DNA from: Symbiobacteriaceae bacterium
GTDB lineage: Bacteria > Bacillota > Sulfobacillia > Symbiobacteriales > Symbiobacteriaceae
Direction of reading: 5' to 3'
DNA: 63,700 nucleotides
NCBI GenBank assembly: GCA_029239785.1
Contig: JARBUG010000009.1
Location: 1 to 63,700 of the forward strand
Below, one piece after another: positions 27,417 to 36,166 of the stretch. Every line of letters begins with the position of its first letter. Position 1 is the stretch's first letter. Position numbers and translations under genes: made by a program. The notes under the pieces are model-generated. The model saw only the letters and a program-made list of their open reading frames with translations. It had not been told where the DNA came from and searched no databases.

Positions 27417-28628
27417 TTACGATTTCCTGAAGATGTGGCCGAGTTTCTCACGTTTGGTTGACAAGTACTTGCGGTTCTCCTCGTTCGGTGCCATTTCGAT
27501 GGACACCCGGTCGATAATTTCGAGGCCGTACCCCTCCAGGCTGAACTGCTTGCGAGGGTTATTGGTCAGCAGTCGGAGCTGCCGGGCGCCGAGGTGGCGA
27601 AGGATCTGGGCGCCGGTGCCGTAGTCGCGGGCGTCGGGCGCAAACCCGAGCGCAACGTTGGCCTCAACCGTGTCGGCGCCTTCATCTTGCAGGGCGTAGG
27701 CCCGCAGTTTGTTGGCCAGCCCGATGCCCCGGCCTTCCTGCCGCATGTAAAGCAGTACACCCCGCCCTTCCCGGGCGATCTGGGCCATGGCGGCATCAAA
27801 CTGCTCACCGCAGTCGCAGCGGAGGGAGTGGAAGACGTCGCCGGTCAGGCACTCTGAGTGGACCCGGCAGAGGACAGGTTGGTCGTTGTCGACCTTGCCC
27901 ATGACCAGGGCGACGTGGGTCAGGCCGGTGTGCTGCTCTTCGTAGGCATGGGCGGTGAAGAGGCCGAACCTGGTGGGCATGCGCACGGGCGGGAGGGGGT
28001 CTACCAGCGACTCCGTCTCGAGCCGGTACCGGATCAGCGAAGCGATGGTGATGATCTTCAGGCCGTGCTGCTCGGCAAAGGCGAGCAGGTGCGGCACCCG
28101 GGCCATCGACCCGTCTTCGTTCATGATTTCGCAGATGACGCCGGCGGGCGCCAGACCGGCCATGCGGGCCAGGTCGACGGCGGCCTCGGTGTGGCCCGGG
28201 CGCCGCAGCACGCCGCCGGGCTTCGCCCGGAGCGGGAAGATGTGCCCTGGCCGGACCAGGTCTTCTGGCCGGGTGGCGGAATCAAGCACCGTGCGGATCG
28301 TCTGCGCCCGTTCCGCGGCCGATATGCCGGTGGTCACGTGCCGCTTTGCGTCGATGGAGACGGTGAAGGCGGTGCCCATGTGGTCGCCGCCCCGGGCAAC
28401 CATATCGGGAATGGCCAGTTGGTCGAGCCGCTCACCCGTGATGGGCATGCAAATGAGCCCCCGCCCGAACCGGGCCATGAAGTTGATCGCTTCCGGGGTG
28501 ACTTTCTCGGCGGCCATGAGCAGGTCGCCTTCGTTCTCCCGGTGCTCGTCGTCCACGACGATGATCATGCGGCCGGCGCGAATTTCCTCCAGCGCCTCGG
28601 GAACCGGGCTGAACTGGGTCATGCTCAC
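27417..28628 (-). CDS. ribBA: Bifunctional DHBP synthase / GTP cyclohydrolase II
   Basis: A 403-residue fusion. The N-terminal half makes 3,4-dihydroxy-2-butanone 4-phosphate ([18 protein letters not shown] holds the acidic metal ligands; [13 protein letters not shown] is C-terminal to it). The second half opens GTP's imidazole ring: zinc ligands are in [18 protein letters not shown], and [16 protein letters not shown] is the catalytic loop. I choose GTG 28628 behind AAGGGG; GTG 28634 overlaps that site and ATG 28622 is another option. Both riboflavin entry reactions come from this one protein. Confidence 0.94.
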   Translation of the reverse strand: MSMTQFSPVPEALEEIRAGRMIIVVDDEHRENEGDLLMAAEKVTPEAINFMARFGRGLICMPITGERLDQLAIPDMVARGGDHMGTAFTVSIDAKRHVTTGISAAERAQTIRTVLDSATRPEDLVRPGHIFPLRAKPGGVLRRPGHTEAAVDLARMAGLAPAGVICEIMNEDGSMARVPHLLAFAEQHGLKIITIASLIRYRLETESLVDPLPPVRMPTRFGLFTAHAYEEQHTGLTHVALVMGKVDNDQPVLCRVHSECLTGDVFHSLRCDCGEQFDAAMAQIAREGRGVLLYMRQEGRGIGLANKLRAYALQDEGADTVEANVALGFAPDARDYGTGAQILRHLGARQLRLLTNNPRKQFSLEGYGLEIIDRVSIEMAPNEENRKYLSTKREKLGHIFRKS

Positions 28629-28642
28629 TGACACCCCCTTGC

Positions 28643-29314
28643 TCAGAAACCGTGCTCTTTGAGGAAGGACTCTGTGATGCGGGAATCGTGGGCGGCGCGG
28701 GGGCCCGGTGCGGCGGCGCCGCCCGCCGACCCGACCAGCAGCCGCTCCACGTACTTGGCCAGCACATCGACTTCCAGGTTGACCTGGTCCCCGACTCGCC
28801 GGGCGCCCAGCGCCGTTACCGCAAAGGTGTGCGGTATCAGCGATACGCTGAAGCGATCGGCGCCTACGTCCACGACGGTCAGGGAGGCCCCGTCGATCGC
28901 CACCGAGCCCCGGGGCACCAGGTACCGCAGCACCTCGCCCGCGGCGCCCACCGTGAGCCGCACGGCGATTTCGTCCCGCTCAAGCGCCAACACCTTGCCG
29001 GTCCCATCCACATGCCCCTGCACGATGTGCCCGCCGAAGCGGTCGCCCAGGGCCATCGTGCGCTCCAGGTTGACCCGCGTCCCTGGGGACAACACAGCAA
29101 GGTTGGTCACAGCAAACGTCTCGGGCATCACATCGGCCGTCAACGAAGCGCCATCGAAGGCAACCACCGTCAGGCAGACGCCGTTCACGGCAATCGAATC
29201 GCCGATCCGGAGTCGTTCCAGCACCCGGCGGGCGCTCACCGTAAGGTGCAGACTTCGCCCCGCCCGCTCTACCCGGCGCACGGTCCCGGTCTCCTCAATC
29301 AGCCCTGTGAACAT
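28643..29314 (-). CDS. ribE: Riboflavin synthase alpha subunit
   Basis: A 223-residue enzyme that dismutates two lumazine molecules to riboflavin. It starts with the canonical [12 protein letters not shown]. Two internally repeated lumazine-binding domains are visible: [12 protein letters not shown] with [14 protein letters not shown], and [13 protein letters not shown] in the second half. The C-terminal tail is longer than usual and glycine/alanine-rich. It overlaps ribD by 20 nt. Confidence 0.93.
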   Translation of the reverse strand: MFTGLIEETGTVRRVERAGRSLHLTVSARRVLERLRIGDSIAVNGVCLTVVAFDGASLTADVMPETFAVTNLAVLSPGTRVNLERTMALGDRFGGHIVQGHVDGTGKVLALERDEIAVRLTVGAAGEVLRYLVPRGSVAIDGASLTVVDVGADRFSVSLIPHTFAVTALGARRVGDQVNLEVDVLAKYVERLLVGSAGGAAAPGPRAAHDSRITESFLKEHGF

Positions 29315-30491
29315 CCTTCAGGTCGCCCTCCACTAACAGGTCGGCGCCAATGGTGGTCATCTTCCGAATCCGTACGCCCCAGGCGCTGTCCATGGTGCGC
29401 AGCCCCGGCCCGGCCACCGGGCCCGGGGCGCCGGCGCCCCCGACGATCTTCGGGGCGGCGTAGACCATGAGGTAATCGCCCAGGCCCTGGGAGAGGAAGG
29501 ACCAGTGAACCCGCGCCCCGCCCTCGACCAGCACGCTGGTGATCGACCGGCGCCCCAGTTCGTCGAGCAGGGGGCCAAGGGCCAGCACTTCGTCTTCCGC
29601 TGGGAGCTGCAGCGTTTCGGCGCCCAGCTCCCGCAGCGCCTGGAGCTTCAGCCGGGAGGCCGCAACTCCGTGGGCGATCACGGTCTTGTTCGGCCGGGGT
29701 CGCCCGGAAAGCACCTCCGGCGACAAAAGCCGTGCCTCCAGCGACAGCCGCGCCATCGAGTCCAGTACAATCCGCAGCGGATCTTTTGGCTGCCAGTCGG
29801 GATCAGGCCCCGGGTCGCACCCTCCGGCCCACCCCGGCAACGGACCGGGCCCCGAGGGCCGGGCCGTCAGCTCCGGGTCATCCCGCTGCACCGTGGTCTG
29901 CCCGACCAGAATCGCATCTACCTGGTCACGCACCTGGTGCAGGTGGGCCCGGGCTTCGTCCCCGGTCACCCAGCGGCTGTCGCCCGTGGCGCAGGCGATC
30001 TTTCCGTCCAGCGTCGAGGCCCACTTGAGAATCACCAGCGGGCGCCCGGTCGTCTTCCAGGTAAGCCAGGCCCGGTTCAACTCCCGGGCTTCTTCTTCAA
30101 GCAGCCCGACATCCACCTGAATGCCCGCCGCCCGCAAATGCTCAAGCCCACGGCCCGCAACCCTGGGGTCAGGGTCGACCATGGCCGCCACCACCCGGGC
30201 CACCCCGGCCTGCACCAGCGACCCGGCGCACGGCGGCGTTAACCCCGTATGCGCACACGGCTCCAGCGACACATAGGCCGTGGCGCCCCGGGCCTGTTCG
30301 CCCGCCTCGCGCAGGGCGAAGGTTTCCGCATGGGGCTCACCCTTCTTGCGGTGATACCCCGTGCCCACAACGCGCCCGCTATTGACGATTACGCAACCCA
30401 CCATCGGGTTCGGGTGGGTCCGGCCCCGGCCCATGGCGGCCAGGCGCAGGGCCTGCTGCATGAAAAGCCTGTCGGCAGCAGAAAAAGACAA
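29295..30491 (-). CDS. ribD: Bifunctional riboflavin deaminase/reductase
   Basis: A 398-residue enzyme. The deaminase domain has HPNPMVGCVIV, the zinc-ligand HAETFAL and CAHTGLTPPCAGSL. The reductase domain starts near RPLVILKWASTLDGKIA and ends with VLVEGGARVHWSFL. It carries out the second and third steps after GTP ring opening. I place the start at TTG 30491 because the family begins with D-x-x-F-M-x-x-A-L just before the first ATG; GGGGGTG lies 6 nt upstream. That site is part of the riboswitch terminator stem, so folding could also hide it from ribosomes. Confidence 0.9.
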   Translation of the reverse strand: MSFSAADRLFMQQALRLAAMGRGRTHPNPMVGCVIVNSGRVVGTGYHRKKGEPHAETFALREAGEQARGATAYVSLEPCAHTGLTPPCAGSLVQAGVARVVAAMVDPDPRVAGRGLEHLRAAGIQVDVGLLEEEARELNRAWLTWKTTGRPLVILKWASTLDGKIACATGDSRWVTGDEARAHLHQVRDQVDAILVGQTTVQRDDPELTARPSGPGPLPGWAGGCDPGPDPDWQPKDPLRIVLDSMARLSLEARLLSPEVLSGRPRPNKTVIAHGVAASRLKLQALRELGAETLQLPAEDEVLALGPLLDELGRRSITSVLVEGGARVHWSFLSQGLGDYLMVYAAPKIVGGAGAPGPVAGPGLRTMDSAWGVRIRKMTTIGADLLVEGDLKDVHRAD

Positions 30492-30526
30492 CAAAAACAC
30501 CCCCGGAGGCGGAGCCCCGGGGGTGT
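30488..30526 (-). terminator. Intrinsic terminator of the FMN riboswitch
   Basis: ACACCCCCGG pairs with CCGGGGGTGT (30517-30526 with 30497-30506), followed on the minus strand by TTTTGTTGTCTTTTT. The 3' arm overlaps the ribD ribosome-binding site. Confidence 0.85.
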
Positions 30527-30634
30527 AAACCATGCACAAGCAGACCCGGCGGTGGCGCAACCCGTCCAGCGGCCGCACGCGGCAAACGCCACGCAAGCCG
30601 CCCGACGGCAACGCTGCCGCAGGCCCAAACCCAT

Positions 30635-30782
30635 GCCTTCTTCCATCCGGACTTTACCGTCGGCCCCGGATTCACACCGGTGTCTGCTACCCGGAAAGCA
30701 CATGCTCTCCGCAAGCTCGCGGCGCTCGTGTTGCTTGCGCAACCATCACCGCCGGTCGGGAATTTCACCCAACCCCGAAGGC
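30635..30782 (-). promoter_or_regulatory. FMN riboswitch (RFN element)
   Basis: On the minus strand the aptamer opens with GCCTTCGGGG, then GGGTGAAATTCCCGACCGG and CGGTGATGGTTGCG. It closes with AGCAGACACCGGTGTGAATC, CCGACGGTAAAGTCCGGAT and GAAGGC, which re-pairs with the opening GCCTTC. These are the conserved RFN positions. FMN binding should favour the terminator at 30488-30526 and switch off ribD-ribE-ribBA-ribU-ribH. Confidence 0.95.
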
Positions 30783-30905
30783 TCAACTTTTCAGTTCGCT
30801 TCGCCACAAATGGTATCACATTCACAAGCCGGGTGACAACTAGGGATTTGAAAGGAAACCGGCCCCGCTCAAGACGAAAACTACAATCCGGAGGTGGCCG
30901 AAAAT

Positions 30906-31466
30906 ATGAACCTGACCTTTCAGCCCGTAACGCCCGACCGCTGGGGCGACTTCGAAACACTCTTCGGTACGAAAGGCGCCTGCGGCGGCTGTTGGTGTAT
31001 GAGCTGGCGCCTCAAGCGCAAGGAGTTTGATGCCAACAAGGGCGATGCCAACAAGGCGGCCATGCAGGCGATGATCGCGGCCGGGGAGGTGCCGGGCCTG
31101 CTCGCCTACGACGGCACCGAGCCGGTCGCCTGGTGCTCGGTGGCGCCCCGCAGCGCTTTCCCTCGCCTCGAAGCATCCCGCATGATCAAGCTCGTCGATG
31201 ACCGGCCCGTCTGGTCAGTCGTCTGCTTCTTTGTGGCGAAAGGCTATCGCCGGCAGGGAGTGACCACGCAACTGCTCAGCGCCGCGAAAGCGTACGTCAA
31301 ACAGCAAGGCGGCACGACCCTCGAAGGGTATGCCAACCTCCCCAATCAAGACCTGCCCGCGCCTTTCCTCTGGACCGGCATCCACAGCGCCTTTGTCAAC
31401 GCCGGTTTCACCGAAGTCGCCCGCCCCAGTGCAACCAAAGCCATCATGCGGGTAGAAATTTCGTAG
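30906..31466 (+). CDS. GNAT family N-acetyltransferase
   Basis: A 186-residue acetyl-CoA-dependent transferase. The N-terminal GACGGCWCMSWRL with three cysteines marks a GNAT subfamily. VVCFFVAKGYRRQGVTTQLL is the acetyl-CoA-binding motif A. ATG 30906 is chosen because GGAGGTGG lies 8 nt upstream; a GTG at 30894 is part of that site. It is divergent from the rib operon and monocistronic. The substrate is unknown. Confidence 0.85.
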   Translation: MNLTFQPVTPDRWGDFETLFGTKGACGGCWCMSWRLKRKEFDANKGDANKAAMQAMIAAGEVPGLLAYDGTEPVAWCSVAPRSAFPRLEASRMIKLVDDRPVWSVVCFFVAKGYRRQGVTTQLLSAAKAYVKQQGGTTLEGYANLPNQDLPAPFLWTGIHSAFVNAGFTEVARPSATKAIMRVEIS

Positions 31467-31497
31467 TGTAAACTATTGATGTCCAGAGTTATTAATA

Positions 31498-31527
31498 TTG
31501 ATGACAGTCACTTCTCTCCGTTATACT
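31498..31527 (+). promoter_or_regulatory. Promoter of the ABC exporter operon
   Basis: TTGATG (31498-31503) and TATACT (31522-31527) are 18 nt apart, about 45 nt before the ATG at 31574. Confidence 0.65.
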
Positions 31528-31573
31528 GACGACGTAAGAAAGAGAAAGGCGCAAAAATCAGGGGGGACCCACT

Positions 31574-33322
31574 ATGAGGCTCCTGCGCAGACTATGGCCC
31601 TACTACCGGCCCGGGTGGCACCTGGTTGCGGCCAGCTTCCTCCAAATCGCACTCGCCAGCTTCCTGGGCGTCCAGTCGCCCCGCATCGTCGGTTGGATGG
31701 TCGACCGCGTCCTGACCGAAGGGCAGTGGAAATGGCTGATTCCCGGCGCCCTCGCCGTCGTTGCGCTGGCGGCCGTGCAGGGCGTTATTCGGTACGGTCA
31801 GCGTTATTGTATGGAACTGGTCTCTCAAAAGGTCATCTTCCTCGTTCGCAGCGACCTGTACGAAAAGCTCCAGTCGCTCTCCTTCGGCTTTTACGACCGC
31901 GCCCAGACCGGGGAATTGATGAGCCGCGTCACCGCCGATGTCGAGGCCGTCCGGCAGGCGGCTGGCATGGGCATCGTCAACGGCAGCATGCACCTATTCT
32001 CCGTCATCGGCATCATCGCGTCGATGCTGCTGATGGACTGGCGCCTGGCGATCGTCTCACTCATTTTCGTGCCGTTCCTGGCGCTGGCGCTCCAGCGCTT
32101 CACCGCCCTCTCGCACAAGGCGTGGAAGGACGTGCAGGTCCAGACCGCCAGCCTGTCGGCTGCCATTCAGGAAAACCTGGCCGGCGTGCGGGTTGTGCGC
32201 GCCTTCGCCCGTGAGAACGAAGAGATCGCCAAGTTCGAAGTCCAGAACAACCGCTTCCAGGAGAACAACCTGAAGGCGATTCGCCTCATGTCCTTCTGGA
32301 CCAACCTCATGAACTTCATGGCCGCCGTCGGCACCGTTACGGTCATCTGGTACGGCGGGCGCCGGGCGATCGACGGGGCAATCACCGTCGGTACGCTGAT
32401 CGCTTTCAATACCTACCTGGCCAACCTGCTCAACCCCATCCGCATGATCGGCAATATCGTGTCGATGTTCACCCGGGCAGGCGCCGGCCTGACCCGCATT
32501 TTTGATCTGATGGATACCAAGAGCGACGTCGAAGAGAAGCCCGGTGCCTCCGCGATGGGCCGGGTCAAGGGCGAAGTGGTCTTCGAGCACGTCGGCTTCA
32601 GCTACCAGGGCGACAGCCGGGTGCTGGAAGGGATTAACCTGCAGGTCAAGCCGGGCATGCGGGTCGCGGTTCTGGGCATGACGGGCTCGGGCAAGTCGTC
32701 GCTGATCAACCTGGTGCCCCGCTTCTACGACCCGACCGAAGGCCGCATTCTGGTAGACGGGGTTGACACCCGCGACGTCACGCTTGAGAGCCTGCGCCGC
32801 AACATCGGCATCGTCCTTCAGGAAACGTTCCTCTTCAGCACCACGCTCAAGGAGAACATCGCCTACGGCAAGCCTGAAGCGACCATGCCCGAAATCATTG
32901 CTGCCGCCAAGGCTGCGCAGATTCACGACTTCATCGACAGCCTGCCCGATCAGTACGAAACGGTCGTGGGCGAGCGCGGCGTCGGCCTTTCGGGCGGCCA
33001 GAAGCAGCGGGTCGCCATCGCCCGGGCGATTCTGATGAACACGCCGATCCTCATCCTCGACGAATCGACCAGCGCCATCGACATTCAGACCGAACACCTG
33101 ATTCAGACCGCGATGGATCGCGTCATGCAGAACCGCACCGCCTTCGTCATCGCCTCCCGTCTGACGACGGTGATGAACGCCGACCTGGTAGTCGTACTGG
33201 AGCACGGCCGCATCGCCGAAATCGGCAAGCATGCCGACCTGGTGCAGCGTGAGGGCTTGTACAAGACAATCTACGAGCTTCAGCTGAAGCCCGCCGACGA
33301 AGCGAAGGGGGTGGCCGTATAA
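31574..33322 (+). CDS. Heterodimeric ABC exporter, subunit with degenerate H-loop
   Basis: A 582-residue half-transporter: a six-helix type IV exporter membrane domain (residues 1-310) and a nucleotide-binding domain. Walker A is GMTGSGKSS, the signature is a normal LSGGQKQ, and Walker B is ILILDESTSAID with Glu kept. The switch His is replaced by Ser528 (VIASRLTT in place of VIAHRLST). The stop overlaps the ATG of the partner (TAATG), so the two subunits are made together. By family it should export drugs, lipids or peptides. Confidence 0.9.
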   Translation: MRLLRRLWPYYRPGWHLVAASFLQIALASFLGVQSPRIVGWMVDRVLTEGQWKWLIPGALAVVALAAVQGVIRYGQRYCMELVSQKVIFLVRSDLYEKLQSLSFGFYDRAQTGELMSRVTADVEAVRQAAGMGIVNGSMHLFSVIGIIASMLLMDWRLAIVSLIFVPFLALALQRFTALSHKAWKDVQVQTASLSAAIQENLAGVRVVRAFARENEEIAKFEVQNNRFQENNLKAIRLMSFWTNLMNFMAAVGTVTVIWYGGRRAIDGAITVGTLIAFNTYLANLLNPIRMIGNIVSMFTRAGAGLTRIFDLMDTKSDVEEKPGASAMGRVKGEVVFEHVGFSYQGDSRVLEGINLQVKPGMRVAVLGMTGSGKSSLINLVPRFYDPTEGRILVDGVDTRDVTLESLRRNIGIVLQETFLFSTTLKENIAYGKPEATMPEIIAAAKAAQIHDFIDSLPDQYETVVGERGVGLSGGQKQRVAIARAILMNTPILILDESTSAIDIQTEHLIQTAMDRVMQNRTAFVIASRLTTVMNADLVVVLEHGRIAEIGKHADLVQREGLYKTIYELQLKPADEAKGVAV

Positions 33323-35139
33323 TGGGCATGCGAGGCGGTCCCGGACAGTTCCGCCTGGACCAGTACGACGTGCAGCTCACCAAGGTCGACCCCAAACTCT
33401 ACAGGCGGCTCTTCGCCTTCGTAAGGCCTTATATCGGCCGGCTCGTCTCCGGCATCCTGCTGATGGCCGTGACGGCCATTTCGGGCCTGGTCGGCCCCTA
33501 TCTCGTTCAGATGGCTATTGACGGCTTCATCAAAACGAAGCAGCCGGAAGGGCTCAACTGGATCGCCCTGGCCTTCCTGGCGACGGCCTTCCTCAACTGG
33601 TGGACCAGCTACGGCCAGACCTACATCGTCTCCTGGGTCGGCCAGACCATCGTCTACGACATGCGTGACCGCATGTTCCGGCATCTGCAAAAGCAGAACT
33701 TCCGCTTTTTCGACTCGATGGCGACCGGCCGAATTATGTCCCGTCTCACATCGGACGTGGACGCCATCAACCAGGTGGTCTCCTCCGGCCTGGTGACGAT
33801 TTTTGCCGACTCGATGGTGCTGGTCACCATTATGGTGACGATGCTGCAGATGAACTGGCGGCTGGCGCTGGTCAGCTTCCTGACGATTCCTGTGCTGATG
33901 CTGGTCATGAAATGGTTCACCAACCGGATGCGTAAGGCGTTCATGCAGCAGCGGCGCAAGTCCGCCGATCTGGTCGCTACCCTGGCCGAGTCGATCGACG
34001 GCGTGCGGGTGACCCAGTCCTTCACCCGTGAAGAGAAGAACCAGGGCCAGTTCAACGAAATCAACGAACAGAACCGGCAGGCCAGCATGGAGGCCGTCTC
34101 GGTGTGGGCGATGTTCTTTCCGTCGATCGAAGTGGTGTCGTCGATGGGCATTACGCTGGTGCTCTGGTACAGCGGCGTGCTGATTCGGGGCGGCGCCCCG
34201 GACGTGACCGTTGGCCAGGTGACGGCGTTCATCCTCTACCTGAACCGTTTCTTCATGCCCATTCGTGACCTGAGCCAGGTCTATAACGTCTTCCAGGCGG
34301 CGATTGTGTCGGCGGAGCGGGTCTTTGAGGTGCTGGACCGGGTGCCCGAGGTGCAGGATGCCCCGGACGCCTACGAAATGCCCCGGGCGGCGGGCGCCGT
34401 CACCTTCGAAAACGTCGCCTTTGGCTACAACCCCGACAAGATCGTCCTGCAGGGGATCAACCTGACCGCCAGGCCAGGTGAGACCATCGCCCTGGTGGGG
34501 CCGACGGGCGCCGGCAAGTCGAGCGTGATTAACCTGCTGGCCCGGTTCTACGATCCGCAGGGCGGCCGGGTGCTGGTGGACGGCCACGACATTCGCAAGG
34601 TGACGCAGTACTCCTGGCGGTCGCAGCTGGGCGTAGTGCTGCAAGATACGTTCCTGTTCAGCGGCACGGTCCGTGACAACATCCGGTACGGGCGCCCCGC
34701 CGCCACCGATGCGGAGGTTGAGGCGGCAGCCAAGGCCGTGGGCGCCGACGAGTTCATCGCCCGGATGCCCCAGGGCTACGACACGCCCGTGAACGAGCGG
34801 GGTTCGAAGCTCTCAGTGGGCCAGCGGCAGCTGATCGCTTTCGCCCGGGCGCTCTGCGCCGACCCGGCGCTGCTGATTCTGGACGAGGCTACGTCCAATA
34901 TTGACACGTATACGGAGGCGCTCATTCAGAACGCCCTGAAGACGCTGCTGAAGGGCCGGACCTCCTTCGTCATCGCCCACCGGCTGTCGACCATTCGCAG
35001 CGCCGACCGCATCTTCTTTATTGATGATGGTCAGGTGGTGGAGGAAGGCACGCACGAAGAACTGCTGGCGAAGGGCGGGCGGTATGCCGATCTGTACCTG
35101 GGCCAGTTCCGGGCCTTGGAGGAAGCGGCTGCCGGCTGA
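33322..35139 (+). CDS. Heterodimeric ABC exporter, catalytic partner subunit
   Basis: A 605-residue half-transporter with an N-terminal six-helix membrane domain and a nucleotide-binding domain. Walker A is GPTGAGKSS, Walker B is LLILDEATSNID and the H-loop is normal (VIAHRLSTI). The signature motif reads LSVGQ, with Val499 in place of the first Gly of LSGGQ. It therefore supplies a full set of catalytic residues to one site but a weakened signature to the other. This mirrors the defect in the partner and fits an asymmetric BmrCD/LmrCD-like exporter. Confidence 0.9.
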   Translation: MGMRGGPGQFRLDQYDVQLTKVDPKLYRRLFAFVRPYIGRLVSGILLMAVTAISGLVGPYLVQMAIDGFIKTKQPEGLNWIALAFLATAFLNWWTSYGQTYIVSWVGQTIVYDMRDRMFRHLQKQNFRFFDSMATGRIMSRLTSDVDAINQVVSSGLVTIFADSMVLVTIMVTMLQMNWRLALVSFLTIPVLMLVMKWFTNRMRKAFMQQRRKSADLVATLAESIDGVRVTQSFTREEKNQGQFNEINEQNRQASMEAVSVWAMFFPSIEVVSSMGITLVLWYSGVLIRGGAPDVTVGQVTAFILYLNRFFMPIRDLSQVYNVFQAAIVSAERVFEVLDRVPEVQDAPDAYEMPRAAGAVTFENVAFGYNPDKIVLQGINLTARPGETIALVGPTGAGKSSVINLLARFYDPQGGRVLVDGHDIRKVTQYSWRSQLGVVLQDTFLFSGTVRDNIRYGRPAATDAEVEAAAKAVGADEFIARMPQGYDTPVNERGSKLSVGQRQLIAFARALCADPALLILDEATSNIDTYTEALIQNALKTLLKGRTSFVIAHRLSTIRSADRIFFIDDGQVVEEGTHEELLAKGGRYADLYLGQFRALEEAAAG

Positions 35140-35188
35140 GAAAAGCAGGTTTTTTCTGGCGACGCACGAAGTTATCTCCCTGAGTAGA

Positions 35189-35206
35189 CCGGGACTTTTG
35201 TCCCGG
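35189..35206 (+). other. Hairpin before the SLH protein gene
   Basis: CCGGGAC (35189-35195) pairs with GTCCCGG (35200-35206) around TTTT, a few bases before the GGGGGG ribosome site. It may influence translation; it is not a typical terminator. Confidence 0.4.
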
Positions 35207-35222
35207 GCAGGGGGGAAGCTGC

Positions 35223-36101
35223 GTGCGTCGCTTCGTTTCGCTCACGCTGAGCTTGTTGGTTCTCCTGACCCTGGTTCCCGCCGCTGCCGCGGCGACGGAG
35301 TCGATAACCATGGGCTTCCTTGTGCCAAAGACGACGTCCCCGGTGGTGACCGTGCGCGGTTCGGCGCCGGCGGGCAAAGTTGTGGCCGTCACGGTCAACG
35401 GCGAGCTCCAGGGCCGGGTGATCGCGGGGCCGAGCATGGATGTCTGGCGGTGGGAAGTGGCGCTGGAGCCCGGCGATAACGTCATTGCCGCAGCGCTGGA
35501 AGGCACCGAATTGCAGGCCGAGAAGCGGATTCATTTGACGGTCAAGACCTTTGGTGACCTGAAAGGGCACTGGGCGAAGGATGACGCCGAGTACTTGGCC
35601 ACGGTCGGGGTGGTCAACGGCGTCGGCGACGATGCCTTTGGCCCGGACTTGACCCTGACCCGGGCGCAGTTTGCGAAAATGGCGGTGCTGGGGCTGAAGC
35701 TCCAGGCGGCGGCGGACCCCGTGCTGGGATTCACGGATAACGAGTCGATCCCCGAGTGGGCCCGGGGCTTTGTGGCGACGGCCGTGGCCGAGGGGCTGAT
35801 TACGGGGCATAGCGATGGCAGCTTCGGGCCGGACCAGCCGGTGACCCGGGCCCAGGTCGCGGTGATCGCCGCCCGGGCGCTGCGGAAGAAGGGCGCCGAC
35901 GCCCCCGGCCGGAGCGAAGCCGCACCCGGACGCACCTTCAAGGATGCCGACCGGATCCCCGCCTGGGCCCGGGCGGACGTGGCGTTCACCGCTTCCGCAG
36001 GCCTGGTCGGTGACTTCTGGGGCGACACGTTCGACCCCGACGCCCCGGCGACCCGGGGCCTGGCGGCGGCAGTCGTCCGGCGGCTGTATAGGGCCAAGTA
36101 A
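35223..36101 (+). CDS. SLH-domain surface protein
   Basis: A 292-residue secreted protein with a signal peptide (residues 1-24, ending PAAAAA). About 90 residues of Ig-like beta structure come first, then three SLH repeats: FGDLKGHWAKDDAEYL, FTDNESIPEWARGFVATAV and FKDADRIPAWARADVAF. SLH domains attach proteins to pyruvylated secondary cell-wall polymer. The GTG start at 35223 lies behind GGGGGGAAG. It is followed by a hairpin and another secreted protein. Confidence 0.88.
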   Translation: MRRFVSLTLSLLVLLTLVPAAAAATESITMGFLVPKTTSPVVTVRGSAPAGKVVAVTVNGELQGRVIAGPSMDVWRWEVALEPGDNVIAAALEGTELQAEKRIHLTVKTFGDLKGHWAKDDAEYLATVGVVNGVGDDAFGPDLTLTRAQFAKMAVLGLKLQAAADPVLGFTDNESIPEWARGFVATAVAEGLITGHSDGSFGPDQPVTRAQVAVIAARALRKKGADAPGRSEAAPGRTFKDADRIPAWARADVAFTASAGLVGDFWGDTFDPDAPATRGLAAAVVRRLYRAK

Positions 36102-36108
36102 CGAACAG

Positions 36109-36139
36109 ACCCGGCTGCGCCTTGATGCGCAGCCGGGTT
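36109..36139 (+). terminator. Hairpin after the SLH protein gene
   Basis: ACCCGGCTGCGC (36109-36120) pairs with GCGCAGCCGGGT (36127-36138). The T-run is minimal, so it may be leaky and allow expression of the next gene. Confidence 0.6.
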
Positions 36140-36166
36140 CCAGAGTCTCCAACTGGAGGATGTTCC

